From Stappia indica (GTDB lineage: Bacteria; Pseudomonadota; Alphaproteobacteria; Rhizobiales; Stappiaceae): 64,000 bases of DNA. Shown one piece after another: positions 7,674-18,256 of the stretch (positions are counted from its first letter, which is position 1; the number at the start of each line of letters is the position of its first letter). The stretch lies in NCBI RefSeq assembly GCF_009789575.1, contig NZ_CP046908.1:3191001-3255000 (forward strand), in the 5' to 3' direction. The notes under the pieces are model-generated. The model did no database searches and was not told the origin of the DNA. It saw only the letters and a list, made by a program, of their open reading frames with translations. A program made the position numbers and the translations under genes.

Positions 7674-8486
7674 ATGAGCGCGACCGCAAAGACCTATCCC
7701 CGTCGCTGGCGCCGCCCGGCGACGATGATCCCCGATCCGCGCTGGCGCTACGGGATCTATACCGCCCTTCTCGTCTATCTGGTGCTGGCCGTCGGCTCGG
7801 TCGAGGTCAACTGGATGCGCGTGTGGGACGGGCTCGACCGCGGCTGGCGTTTCGTCCAGGGCTTCCTGCAGCCGGACTTCACCAGCCGCTGGAAGGACAT
7901 CAGCGCCGGCATGATCGAGAGCCTGACCATGACGGTCACGGCGACGGTTGCCGGCGTGCTGATCTCCGTGCCGATCGGCATCGGCGCGGCGCGCAACATC
8001 GCCCCGCCCACGGTCTATTACATCTGCCGCGGCATCATCGCGGTGAGCCGGTCGCTGCAGGAAATCATCATCGCCATCCTGCTGGTCGCCATGTTCGGCT
8101 TCGGTCCCTTTGCCGGCTTCCTGACCCTGTCCTTCGCCACCATCGGCTTCCTGGCCAAGCTCCTGGCCGAGGACATCGAGGACATCGACGAGGCCCAGGC
8201 CGAGGCGGTGCGCGCCACCGGCGCATCCTGGTGGCAGCTGGTCAACTATGCGGTGCAGCCGCAGGTGATGCCGCGCCTGATCGGCCTGACTCTCTACCGC
8301 TTCGACATCAATTTCCGTGAAAGCGCGGTGATCGGCATCGTCGGCGCCGGCGGCATCGGCGCGACGCTGAACACCGCCATCGACCGCTACGAATACGACA
8401 GCGCCGGGGCGATCCTGCTGATCATCATCGGCGTGGTGATGTTCGCGGAATACTCCTCCAGCTATATCCGCAAGTGGGTGCAGTGA
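7674..8486 (+). CDS. phnE: Phosphonate-type ABC transporter permease PhnE (first copy)
   Basis: A 270-residue inner-membrane permease with about six membrane segments. The binding-protein-dependent permease signature, which contacts the ATPase, is in EAVRATGASWWQLVNYAVQPQVMPRLIG, and the PhnE-typical RFDINFRESAVIGIVGAGGIG follows. It starts three bases after phnC and ends one base before the second permease, so the four transporter genes are one operon. The two permeases probably form a heterodimeric channel. Confidence 0.93.
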   Translation: MSATAKTYPRRWRRPATMIPDPRWRYGIYTALLVYLVLAVGSVEVNWMRVWDGLDRGWRFVQGFLQPDFTSRWKDISAGMIESLTMTVTATVAGVLISVPIGIGAARNIAPPTVYYICRGIIAVSRSLQEIIIAILLVAMFGFGPFAGFLTLSFATIGFLAKLLAEDIEDIDEAQAEAVRATGASWWQLVNYAVQPQVMPRLIGLTLYRFDINFRESAVIGIVGAGGIGATLNTAIDRYEYDSAGAILLIIIGVVMFAEYSSSYIRKWVQ

Positions 8487-8487
8487 C

Positions 8488-9303
8488 ATGCCGGTGATCA
8501 AAACCGAAAACGGCCCGGTCTGGCTCCGCCGCACCCCGCGCGCCTCCTTGCGTCTGTGGGCCGCATGGTTCGTCTTCGTCGCCCTCACCGTCTGGTGCTG
8601 GCAGGTGATGACGAAGGACACGATCTGGGCCTTCGTCTATGACGCGCCGCAACAGGCGGCCGACATCGGCTCGCGCATGTTCCCGCCGCGGCTGAGCTAT
8701 ATCGAAAAGCTGCTCTGGCCCTTGTGGGACACGATCAACATGGCGACGCTCGGCACCATGCTCGGCGTCGTCATCGCAACGCCCGTCGCCTTCCTGGCCG
8801 CGCGCAACACGACGCCGAGCCTGCTGATCGCACGCCCCATCGCGCTGTTCATCATCGTCGCCTCGCGCTCGATCAACTCGCTGATCTGGGCGCTGCTGCT
8901 GGTCTCGATCCTCGGCCCGGGCCTGCTCGCCGGCATCATCGCCATCGCGCTGCGCTCCATCGGTTTCGTCGGCAAGCTGCTCTACGAGGCCATCGAGGAA
9001 ACCGAGCTGACGCAGATCGAGGCGGTGCAGGCGACCGGCGCCAGCGGCGCGCAGCTGCTCAACTACGGCTATTGGCCGCAGATCGCGCCGGCCTTCTGGG
9101 GCATCTCGGTGTTCCGCTGGGACATCAACATCCGCGAAAGCGCGGTGCTGGGCCTCGTCGGCGCCGGCGGTCTCGGGCTGCAGCTGCAGGCCTCGCTCAG
9201 CGTGCTGGCCTGGCCGCAGGTGACGACGATCCTGCTGGTCATCCTGGCGACCGTCGTGTTCAGCGAATGGGTCTCGGCCAAGGTCCGCCACGCCATCATC
9301 TGA
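8488..9303 (+). CDS. phnE: Phosphonate-type ABC transporter permease PhnE (second copy)
   Basis: A 271-residue permease paralogous to its upstream neighbour, with the same signature region (EAVQATGASGAQLLNYGYWPQIAPAFWG) and RWDINIRESAVLGLVGAGGLG. The N-terminus has a single hydrophobic helix followed by a periplasmic loop of about 40 residues. Paired phnE genes are common in phosphonate and phosphite import operons. A 100-base gap with a small GC hairpin (GGGGCGG/CCGCCCC near 9364-9384) separates it from the cupin gene. Confidence 0.92.
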   Translation: MPVIKTENGPVWLRRTPRASLRLWAAWFVFVALTVWCWQVMTKDTIWAFVYDAPQQAADIGSRMFPPRLSYIEKLLWPLWDTINMATLGTMLGVVIATPVAFLAARNTTPSLLIARPIALFIIVASRSINSLIWALLLVSILGPGLLAGIIAIALRSIGFVGKLLYEAIEETELTQIEAVQATGASGAQLLNYGYWPQIAPAFWGISVFRWDINIRESAVLGLVGAGGLGLQLQASLSVLAWPQVTTILLVILATVVFSEWVSAKVRHAII

Positions 9304-9406
9304 GGGCGAGGCGGCAGGGCGGGCTTTCCGGCGGCTCCCCTGCGGGGTTATGGATGGAGGAAGGGGCGGCAACGCCCCGCCCCAACCATTGCCCGGAGGA
9401 TCGCCC

Positions 9407-9919
9407 ATGGCCGACACGCCCGTTCACATACCCGTCCTGCGGCTCGCCGATCTCGACTGCGTCACCCAGGCGCATGGCGAGAGTTTCGAGGCGCATTTCG
9501 CCTCCATCGCCGCGCCGCTCGGCGCGCGCCGGCTCGGGGCCCGCTATGTGGAAGTGCCGGCCGGCAAGAAGGCCTGGCCGTTCCACTGCCACCACGCCAA
9601 TGACGAGATGTTCGTGATCCTGTCGGGCTCCGGCACGCTGCGCTATGGCGACAAGCGCCATTCCGTTGCCGGCGGCGATGTCGTCGTGTGCCCGGCCGGC
9701 GGGCCGGAGACCGCGCACCAGCTGATCGCCGGATCGGACGAGCCGCTGCGCTATCTCGCCGTCAGCACGATGAACGAGCCGGACGTGATGGAATATCCCG
9801 ACAGCGGCAAGGTCACGGTCTTTGCCGGTGCGGCGCCCGGCGGCGACAAGGCCGCGCGGCGGGTGGCGCTGTCGCTGCGCACCGACAGCGCCGTCGATTA
9901 CTGGGACGGGGAAGAGTAA
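9407..9919 (+). CDS. Cupin domain protein
   Basis: A 170-residue single-domain cupin. Motif 1 is recognisable as PFHCHHANDEMFVILSGSGTLRYGD, with His residues and Glu able to bind a metal; motif 2 lies in GGDVVVCPAGGPETAHQLI. GGAGGA precedes the ATG at 9407 by six bases. It follows the transporter operon in the same direction and may be co-transcribed, acting on the imported compound or a product as isomerase, dioxygenase or small-molecule binder. Cupins are too diverse to assign a reaction. Confidence 0.75.
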   Translation: MADTPVHIPVLRLADLDCVTQAHGESFEAHFASIAAPLGARRLGARYVEVPAGKKAWPFHCHHANDEMFVILSGSGTLRYGDKRHSVAGGDVVVCPAGGPETAHQLIAGSDEPLRYLAVSTMNEPDVMEYPDSGKVTVFAGAAPGGDKAARRVALSLRTDSAVDYWDGEE

Positions 9920-9936
9920 GCCGCGCGAGGGCGGCT

Positions 9937-10204
9937 TAGGTCGTGAACTCATAATTCTGACGAGAAACGGTATGCCCGAACCCGATCGGATACAAGGAGC
10001 AAGGCCGCAGGAAACCATCAGGTTTTCAAGGGTTTGCGACGCTGTTGCCGGCGGGTTCCGGCATACCCGAAGGGCGCCGTTCGAGCTTCGATCTGCGGCG
10101 TCGGATCGCTCGGCCGGGGGACCTGCCCCGGCCATCGCGCTCCTCCTGGCATATCATTGCCCGAACCGGCGCCGTTTCCGGCACAATTATGAGTCCACGA
10201 CCTA
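9937..10204. mobile_element. MITE-like element with 18-bp terminal inverted repeats and TA target duplication
   Basis: GGTCGTG(A/G)ACTCATAATT at 9939-9956 is matched in reverse complement at 10185-10202 with one mismatch, each flanked outside by TA (9937-9938, 10203-10204). Homology continues inward after a one-base slip: GAAACGG at 9964-9970 mirrors CCGTTTC at 10172-10178, so the ends are about 34 bp. TGCCCGAACC also occurs twice (9973, 10158). The interior has no plausible transposase frame. TIR sequence and 2-bp TA duplication recall IS5-family (IS427-like) elements, which would have to mobilise it in trans; that assignment is inference. Confidence 0.75.
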
Positions 10205-10852
10205 GCCCCGCCGCTCCAGCGCCAGCCGCAGCCCGAAGCCGATCAGCACCGCGCCGGTCAGCCCGTCCAGCGTGCGGGTGACCGCGGGGCGCTTGAGCAG
10301 GCCGGCGACGGGGCGGGTCGCCAGCGTCAGCAGCGCGAACCAGGCGATGCCCATGGTGGCATGGATCGCGGCCAGCCCCACGCTGAAGGCGACGACCGGC
10401 ACGCCCTCGGCCGTGAACTGCGGCAGGAAGCTGACATAGAAGACGCCGACCTTCGGGTTGAGCAGGTTGGTCAGCAGCCCGCGCCAGAACCAGCCGCGCC
10501 CGCTGGTGGTGCTGGCTCCTCTGGCGCTGGCCGCTGCCGCGAGCTTTTGCGCCCGCTCCGCCGACAGGGCCGCGCGCAGCATGCCGAAGCCGAGCCACAG
10601 CAGGTAGAGCGCGCCGGCGATGCGCAGCAGCGTATAGGCGGTTTCCGAGACGGCGAGCACCGCGCCGAGGCCGAGCGCGGCCATCAGGCCCCAGGCGAGA
10701 ACGCCGGTGGAGACCCCGGCGCCGGCCAGCATGGCGCGGCGCGGTCCTTCCACCGCGGCCGTGCGCAGCACCAGCGCGGTGTCGAGGCCGGGCGTCAGGG
10801 TGAGCAGCGCGGCGGCTATCGAAAAGGCGAGAACGGCGGAAAGCGGATCCAT
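10202..10852 (-). CDS. LysE/RhtB family amino-acid exporter
   Basis: A 216-residue inner-membrane protein with about six hydrophobic segments and the family N-terminus ending in the TPGLDTALVLRTA motif (TPGP-type). LysE/RhtB proteins export amino acids or homoserine-lactone-like compounds. The ATG at 10852 has AGGA about nine bases upstream; a start three codons earlier lacks a ribosome-binding site. The stop codon TAG is made by the right TA duplication of the adjacent MITE. Removing the element with one TA copy restores TAA at the same codon, so the protein is unchanged. Confidence 0.85.
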   Translation of the reverse strand: MDPLSAVLAFSIAAALLTLTPGLDTALVLRTAAVEGPRRAMLAGAGVSTGVLAWGLMAALGLGAVLAVSETAYTLLRIAGALYLLWLGFGMLRAALSAERAQKLAAAASARGASTTSGRGWFWRGLLTNLLNPKVGVFYVSFLPQFTAEGVPVVAFSVGLAAIHATMGIAWFALLTLATRPVAGLLKRPAVTRTLDGLTGAVLIGFGLRLALERRG

Positions 10853-11095
10853 CGGCAGCATCCTGGCGAAAGCGGCGCGGGAAAGGGCGCGGCATCCGCA
10901 AAGGGATGGCACGGCCCGGCCTGCCGGCCAAGCGGTTTCCCTTCACGCGGCGATGAGGTTCTTTCGCGACGGCCGGAGGCGTCGGAGCTCCCCTCAGCAG
11001 TTCTGCGTATTGCATGGCCACGGGGCGAGGGCCGATGCTTGCGCACCAACCAGATGCCCGCCTGCGGGCGGGCCTCCCGACACATGAGATCCGCG

Positions 11096-12850
11096 ATGAC
11101 CGCCACCGGACAGGATGCGCGCAAGGGATCGGCGCATCGTTCCGCCTCCGCTCCGGCCGCTCTCGACCCGGCCGCCCTGTTCACGCCCAAGCTGGTCACG
11201 GTCCTGCGCGAGGGCTACGGCCTTGCCGCCCTGCGCGCCGACGCGGTGGCCGGCCTGACGGTCGCCATCGTCGCCCTGCCGCTGTCCATGGCGATTGCCA
11301 TCGCCTCCGGCGTCACCCCGGCGCAGGGGCTCTACACCGCCATCATCGGCGGCTTTCTCGTCTCGGCCCTGGGCGGCAGCCGCTTCCAGATCGGCGGGCC
11401 GGCGGGCGCCTTCATCGTGCTGGTTGCCGCAACGGTGATGCAGCACGGCGTCGACGGGCTGATCCTCGCAACCTTCCTGTCGGGCCTGATCCTGGTCGGC
11501 GTCGGCGCCTTGCGGCTCGGCACCTATATCAAGTTCATCCCCTGGCCGGTGACCGTCGGCTTTACCGCCGGCATCGCCGTGATCATTCTCGCCTCGCAGG
11601 TGAAGGACCTGCTCGGCCTGACGCTGGACGGACCCGAGCCCGGCCCCTTGCTGGAAAAGCTGCCGGTGCTGTGGCGGGCCGTGCCGGGTCTCGATCCGGC
11701 CTCGGCGCTGCTCGCGGCCGGTACCATCGCGGTGATCCTCACCCTCAGGCGCTGGCGGCCGCACTGGCCGGGCCTGCTGATCGCCATCACGCTCGCCTCC
11801 CTCGCGACCTGGGCGGCCGGCTTGCCCGTCGCCACCATCGGCTCGCGTTTCGGCGGCATCCCGAGCGGGTTGCCGGTGCCGGCCCTGCCGGATCTGTCGA
11901 TGGACAAGATCCTCGCGGTGCTGCCGGCGGCCGTCTCCTTCGCGCTGCTCGGGGCCATCGAATCGCTGCTGTCGGCGGTGGTTGCCGACGGCATGAGCGG
12001 GCGCCGCCACCGCTCCAATTGCGAGCTGGTCGGCCAGGGCGTCGCCAATATGGGCTCGGCGCTGTTCGGCGGTTTCTGCGTCACCGGCACCATCGCCCGC
12101 ACCGCCACCAATGTGCGCGCCGGCGCCATCGGCCCGGTCGCCGGCATGCTGCATGCGCTGTTCCTGCTGGCCTTCATGCTGCTGGCCGCGCCGCTCGCCT
12201 CATACATCCCGCTGGCGAGCCTTGCCGGATTGCTGGCGGTGGTCGCCTGGAACATGGCCGAGCGCCACGCCATCGCCGTGCTGCTGCGCACCTCGCGCGG
12301 CGATGCGCTGGTCTTTGCGGTGACCTTCCTGCTGACGGTGTTCCGCGACCTGACCGAGGCCATCGTCACCGGCTTCGCGCTCGGCTCGGTGCTGTTCATC
12401 CACCGCATGTCGCAGATCGCCGGGGTGCGCCGCCTGCCGCTGGTCTCGGAGGACCGGGCGGACACCAGCGCCGATGGCGGGTTGCCCTATGACGGCTCGG
12501 CCGCCGATCCGCAGATCATCGTCTATCGCATCACGGGTGTGTTCTTCTTCGGCGCGGCCTCGTCCATCGGCTCGGTACTGGAAAGCATCTCCGATACGCA
12601 CCGGGCGCTGGTGGTCGATTTCTCGGCCGTGCCCTTCCTCGATTCCACGGCGGCGAACACGGTCGCCGGCCTTGTCGACAAGGCCTCACGCCGGGGTGTC
12701 GCGGTGGTGCTGTGCGGTCTGGAGGAGAGCTTGCGCCGCCCGCTGGAGGCGCAGGGCATCACCGAGCCGAAAGTGACCTTCGCCGCCGATGTAGAGGCGG
12801 CGCTCGCCATGCTGGGAGCCGGGCCGGACCTTCAGGAGGTGCGGCGGTAG
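11096..12850 (+). CDS. SulP family inorganic anion transporter with STAS domain
   Basis: A 584-residue SLC26/SulP transporter. The first transmembrane region carries LRADAVAGLTVAIVALPLSMAIAIASGVTPAQGLYTAIIGG, a family hallmark, followed by about ten further hydrophobic segments and a cytoplasmic STAS domain over the last ~110 residues, with the nucleotide-site-like DFSAVPFLDSTAAN. Substrates in the family are sulfate, bicarbonate or dicarboxylates. The start is uncertain among 11084 and 11096; GAG precedes the latter. Its 3' end overlaps that of the convergent pmtA gene by 19 bases. Confidence 0.88.
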   Translation: MTATGQDARKGSAHRSASAPAALDPAALFTPKLVTVLREGYGLAALRADAVAGLTVAIVALPLSMAIAIASGVTPAQGLYTAIIGGFLVSALGGSRFQIGGPAGAFIVLVAATVMQHGVDGLILATFLSGLILVGVGALRLGTYIKFIPWPVTVGFTAGIAVIILASQVKDLLGLTLDGPEPGPLLEKLPVLWRAVPGLDPASALLAAGTIAVILTLRRWRPHWPGLLIAITLASLATWAAGLPVATIGSRFGGIPSGLPVPALPDLSMDKILAVLPAAVSFALLGAIESLLSAVVADGMSGRRHRSNCELVGQGVANMGSALFGGFCVTGTIARTATNVRAGAIGPVAGMLHALFLLAFMLLAAPLASYIPLASLAGLLAVVAWNMAERHAIAVLLRTSRGDALVFAVTFLLTVFRDLTEAIVTGFALGSVLFIHRMSQIAGVRRLPLVSEDRADTSADGGLPYDGSAADPQIIVYRITGVFFFGAASSIGSVLESISDTHRALVVDFSAVPFLDSTAANTVAGLVDKASRRGVAVVLCGLEESLRRPLEAQGITEPKVTFAADVEAALAMLGAGPDLQEVRR

Positions 12851-13449
12851 ACCCACACGCGCGCGGGCGGCAGGTTCTTGAGGATCCACCCCGAGCGCTG
12901 CACGGAGAAAGCCTGCGGATCCGGCGCCACCGGCGGCACCAATGCGTAGGAAAACTGGATGAACGGGGCGCCAGGCTGCAGCAGGTCGAAGGCCTGCATC
13001 AGGAGCGCGCGGCGCTCTTCCTTGGGGCGCGAGAACAGCGGCATGGAGGAGACGACGCTCGCCAGCGTGCCCGGCTCGACATCGGCCAGGGTCTCGCGCA
13101 GCCGGTAGGCATCGCCCTGGACGATGGTCATGTCGCCATAGCGGCGCGCCAGCAGGCGGCAGAAATCGTCGCTGTATTCCAGCGCGATGACGCGGCTTTG
13201 CGGAATGCCGCGCTCCAGGATCGCATGGGTGACGACGCCGGTGCCGGGGCCGATCTCGAGGATCGGGCCGGGCCGCTCGATCTCCACGAAGCTCGCCATG
13301 CGGCGGGAGAGGTCGGGACCGGAGGGGCTGACCGCGCCGGTCGTCAGCGGCTTTTCCGCCCAGTTGCGCAGAAAACGGACCTCGTCGGCGAGCTTGGCCG
13401 AGAGGCCTTTGACCTTGCGGGCGGAAATGTCGAGCATGCTGAAATCCAT
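12832..13449 (-). CDS. pmtA: Phospholipid N-methyltransferase, PmtA type
   Basis: A 205-residue class I SAM methyltransferase. The SAM-binding motif I is ILEIGPGTGVVT, preceded by the family block EVRFLRNWAEKPLTTGAVSPSGPDLSRRMA seen in rhizobial PmtA. It methylates phosphatidylethanolamine stepwise toward phosphatidylcholine at the membrane. Position next to dnaJ agrees with Rhizobiales gene order. The ATG at 13449 is chosen; the ATG at 13437 (MLDISARK) is equally possible and has AAGGG at a better distance. A TTG further upstream seems unlikely. Confidence 0.82.
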   Translation of the reverse strand: MDFSMLDISARKVKGLSAKLADEVRFLRNWAEKPLTTGAVSPSGPDLSRRMASFVEIERPGPILEIGPGTGVVTHAILERGIPQSRVIALEYSDDFCRLLARRYGDMTIVQGDAYRLRETLADVEPGTLASVVSSMPLFSRPKEERRALLMQAFDLLQPGAPFIQFSYALVPPVAPDPQAFSVQRSGWILKNLPPARVWVYRRTS

Positions 13450-13627
13450 CCCTTTTGAAACGTAGAGGCTGGCCTGCAACCTGCTTCGACTGCGAAAGTG
13501 GTCCGGCCCCGTGGTTAAATCAAGGCAAGGCCCGGTTGTTCGGCCGGATTTATTCGGGCCCGGTCTTGTCCGGGCGCATGAAAACGAAGGCCAGCTTGTT
13601 GCCGGGGCCGCGCGAGCGGTCGCGGAA

Positions 13628-13660
13628 ACAGGCCGGTCCGCCTTGCGGATGCCGGCCTGT
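13628..13660 (-). terminator. Probable terminator of the fkbM-dnaJ transcript
   Basis: On the minus strand ACAGGCCGG pairs with CCGGCCTGT (9 bp) around an inner CCGC/GCGG helix, ending in TTTCC, about 20 bases after the dnaJ stop codon. Confidence 0.5.
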
Positions 13661-13679
13661 CAGGGCCTTTTCCGGCCAT

Positions 13680-14804
13680 TCACTTGCCGAGCGTGTCGAG
13701 GAAGTCCTTCACCCTGGAGAAGAAGCCGCTCGATTCGGGATGGGTTTCGCCGGAGGATTCCTGCTCGAACTCGGCCAGCAGCTCGCGCTGGCGGCGGGTC
13801 AGGTTGGTCGGCGTCTCCACAGTCACCTGGATATAGGCGTCGCCGAACTGCTGCGAGCGCATGACCGGCATGCCCTTGCCCTTGAGGCGGAACTGCTTGC
13901 CGGTCTGGGTGCCCTCCGGAACCTTGACCCGCATGGTCTCGCCGCTGAGCGTCGGCACCTCGAACTGGCCGCCGAGCGCGGCCGTGGTCATCGAGATCGG
14001 CACCCGGCAGTAAAGGTCGGCGCCGTCGCGCTGGAAGAAGGCGTGCGGGCGGATCGACAGGAAGATGTAGAGATCGCCGGACGGGCCGCCGCGCACGCCG
14101 GCCTCGCCCTCGCCGCCGAGGCGGATGCGGGTGCCGTCCTCGATTCCGGCGGGAATGTTCACCGACAGGGTGCGGTTGACGGTCTTGCGGCCGGCGCCCT
14201 GGCAATCGGGGCAGGGATCGGCGATCACCTGGCCGCGGCCCTGGCAGGCGGTGCAGGTGCGCTCCAGCGTGAAGAAGCCCTGGGAGGCACGCACCCGGCC
14301 CGAGCCGCCGCACATGCGGCAGATGGTCGGCGAACTGCCGGGCTTGGCGCCGGATCCGGTGCAGGTCTCGCAGGTGATCGAGGTCGGCACCTCGATCTCC
14401 ACGGTCTTGCCGGCAAAGGCCTCTTCCAGCGAGATCTCGAGATTGTAGCGCAGGTCCGCACCGCGATCGCGCCCGCCGCGCCGCCCGCCGGACATGCCGA
14501 AGAACTCGTCGAAAATGTCGGACATGGCCGAGGCGAAGTCGCCGGGCCCGCCGCCGCGTGCGCCGCCGAAGCCGCCGTTTTCGAAGGCGGCATGGCCGAA
14601 GCGGTCATAGGCGGCGCGCTTCTGCTCGTCCTTCAGCGTGTCATAGGCTTCGCTGACTTCCTTGAAGCGGTTCTCCGCCTCCGCGTCTCCCGGATTGCGG
14701 TCCGGGTGATACTGCATGGCCAGCTTGCGGTAGGCGCTCTTCAGCACCGTGCCGTCCGCGTCGCGGGCAACGCCGAGGACCTCGTAGTAGTCGCGCTTTT
14801 CCAT
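13680..14804 (-). CDS. dnaJ: Molecular chaperone DnaJ (Hsp40)
   Basis: A 374-residue type I DnaJ. The J domain has HPD at 33-35, followed by a Gly/Phe-rich linker ([14 protein letters not shown]) and four CxxCxGxG zinc repeats ([36 protein letters not shown]), then the substrate-binding C-terminal domains. It delivers clients to DnaK and stimulates its ATPase. Its ATG overlaps the stop codon of the upstream fkbM-like gene (TGATG), so translation is probably coupled to that gene rather than directly to dnaK. Confidence 0.97.
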   Translation of the reverse strand: MEKRDYYEVLGVARDADGTVLKSAYRKLAMQYHPDRNPGDAEAENRFKEVSEAYDTLKDEQKRAAYDRFGHAAFENGGFGGARGGGPGDFASAMSDIFDEFFGMSGGRRGGRDRGADLRYNLEISLEEAFAGKTVEIEVPTSITCETCTGSGAKPGSSPTICRMCGGSGRVRASQGFFTLERTCTACQGRGQVIADPCPDCQGAGRKTVNRTLSVNIPAGIEDGTRIRLGGEGEAGVRGGPSGDLYIFLSIRPHAFFQRDGADLYCRVPISMTTAALGGQFEVPTLSGETMRVKVPEGTQTGKQFRLKGKGMPVMRSQQFGDAYIQVTVETPTNLTRRQRELLAEFEQESSGETHPESSGFFSRVKDFLDTLGK

Positions 14805-15679
14805 CAGGATGTCCCATCACTTCGCCCCGCGCGAAGGCGCAGCAGGGCGTTCAGCCGCGTGCGGCTGGCAAGTTCGTAGCCGTTGTCGAGGCACAGGCGG
14901 ACGACGGCAGGTAGCTCCTCGCGCTTGCCGGCTTCCACCACGATCATCCGCGGCCACAGGCCGGCGGGAGCCGCCGCGAACATGCCGCGCAGGGCCGCCT
15001 CGTCATGGCCCTCCAGATCCACCTTCATCGCGTCGATGCGGACAATGCCGCGCCGGGCGCAGATCTCGTGGATCGGCAGGATCTCGAACGTGTCGGCCTC
15101 GCCCTCGCCGGCGGCGCGCACCTGGTGCTCGCCGCGATTGCCCTCATGCGCCAGCATGGCGCCGCGCCCGGCATGCTCGCCGACGGCACAGGCCGCCACC
15201 ATGACGCTGTCGAGCGCATCGGAGGCCGCGATATTGGCCTCCAGCCGCGACCGCGTGCCGACGTCCGGCTCCACCGCCAGCACCACCACTTCGCGCGACA
15301 GCATGCGCGCGACACTGACCATCCACAGGCTGTAGAGGCCGACATTGGCGCCGAGGTCGAGGAAGACGAAGGGGCTCGAGGGGGAGGCGGCGAAGGCCTC
15401 GCGCAGGGCCTCGCGCTCGGCCCGGTCGAACAGCTGCGGGCCGGCGACGGCGCGCTTTTCGCAGCGGTTGCCGGCCGGGTAGAGCCGGGCGCGGACATGG
15501 GGGAAGACGTCGACGTCGAACGGGCCGGGCTTGCCGCCCGTCACGATCCGGCGCAGCAGCGAGACGCCGATGCGGCCGAGCCGATTGCCCGGCAGCACGC
15601 CGGCAAGGCGGCGTGCCGCGGTGCCGAGCGGCGGCAGCGCATGGGTGCCGTAAGGCGGTTCGAGCGTCGGCTGCCTCAT
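14804..15679 (-). CDS. FkbM family methyltransferase
   Basis: A 291-residue protein with a SAM-binding fold: motif I in [18 protein letters not shown] and the acidic motif in [17 protein letters not shown], followed by the FkbM-type block [19 protein letters not shown]. FkbM proteins O-methylate sugars or polyketides. It is inserted between dnaK and dnaJ on the same strand: 225 bases after dnaK and overlapping dnaJ by one base. That placement is unusual, since dnaK and dnaJ are normally adjacent. The true target is unknown; cell-surface glycans are a common substrate for the family. Confidence 0.85.
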   Translation of the reverse strand: MRQPTLEPPYGTHALPPLGTAARRLAGVLPGNRLGRIGVSLLRRIVTGGKPGPFDVDVFPHVRARLYPAGNRCEKRAVAGPQLFDRAEREALREAFAASPSSPFVFLDLGANVGLYSLWMVSVARMLSREVVVLAVEPDVGTRSRLEANIAASDALDSVMVAACAVGEHAGRGAMLAHEGNRGEHQVRAAGEGEADTFEILPIHEICARRGIVRIDAMKVDLEGHDEAALRGMFAAAPAGLWPRMIVVEAGKREELPAVVRLCLDNGYELASRTRLNALLRLRAGRSDGTS

Positions 15680-15778
15680 GCCCGGATGTCACTCTCCAGC
15701 GTCTTGGTCGCGCCGGCAGGCACCGGCGGGGGGAAGGTCCGCCGCACTGGCCGACCGGATCGGAGTCCGTTGAATAAC

Positions 15779-15816
15779 GGCAAGGGCAGCCGGACGAAAG
15801 GCCCGCTGCCCTTGCC
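15779..15816 (-). terminator. 12-bp stem-loop between dnaK and fkbM, candidate attenuator
   Basis: GGCAAGGGCAGC and GCTGCCCTTGCC form a perfect 12-bp stem with a 14-base loop, 89 bases past the dnaK stop on the minus strand. The following sequence GTTATT has few T residues, so it may stabilise the dnaK 3' end or only partly terminate, lowering fkbM-dnaJ expression relative to dnaK. Confidence 0.4.
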
Positions 15817-15904
15817 TGCAGTCCTTGGCGGCCGGGAACCGGGTCCCGGCAGGCCGGCGGCACGCGCGTCCCGCAAAAGGACGCCGCGCCGCCGGTCAGT
15901 CAGG

Positions 15905-17827
<1,923 letters not shown>

Positions 17828-18256
17828 ATTGCCCTCTCTTTCCAGCAAGCCGGTCGGACCCGTTACGGCATCGGACCGGCCCCTCTTTTCGGTTCATTGT
17901 GACGAGCCGCCGCGGGGCGAACCCGCATGTCGGAACACGTCGGCAGAACGTGACCGCTATATATGTTGGGCGCTTGCGCATCGCAAGGCTGGCGCGCCGG
18001 GCAGATCCATCGTGCTTTTCGCCGCCTTCCGGCCCCGCCTGCCGCGCGCCGGACCTGCAAATGGCGACGACCGGCCGATGTTGCAATGCAGCGCAAACCT
18101 CCGTAAAAGTCCCGCTACGTAGTCCGCCGAAGGGCCGCCTTGCATCCCTTGCGCCCTGCTGCGCCATTTCGCGGATGCCGCCGGACCCTTTTCGACCAGC
18201 AAACCATCTGCATGGCCGCGCCTGCCGCGCTGCCCGGCACCAGACCGGATGGCCTG
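17828..18256. other. Divergent intergenic region between dnaK and the second sulP gene
   Basis: About 430 bases. The left part holds the dnaK leader and its candidate heat-shock promoter. I see no CIRCE element (TTAGCACTC-N9-GAGTGCTAA). The right part, toward the transporter, contains a CTACGTAG palindrome near 18112 and two in-frame alternative starts for the transporter; no further gene is supported. Confidence 0.5.
17957..17987 (-). promoter_or_regulatory. Candidate heat-shock (RpoH) promoter of dnaK
   Basis: On the minus strand CTTGCG (17982-17987) is followed after 16 bases by CATATATAG (17957-17965). CTTG with a C-Y-TAT-type minus-10 is the alphaproteobacterial sigma-32 pattern. It lies 130 bases upstream of the dnaK ATG, leaving a 5' leader of about 120 bases. 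The TATATA core could also serve the vegetative sigma factor. Confidence 0.5.

Noticed and set aside
5688-8621. Very long open frame on the minus strand opposite phnD-phnC-phnE
   Set aside because: It mirrors the third-codon-position GC bias of the real plus-strand genes; the translation is His/Asp/Arg/Gly-rich without any domain. Similar antisense frames lie opposite dnaK (15005-17902), mdeB (28374-30728), pnp (54961-57381) and the GGDEF-EAL gene (57418-60222).
9937-10204. Complete insertion sequence
   Set aside because: Only 268 bases with no frame resembling a transposase; it can only be a non-autonomous element.
17828-18256. CIRCE/HrcA operator before dnaK
   Set aside because: No TTAGCACTC-N9-GAGTGCTAA-like inverted repeat is present in the spacer.
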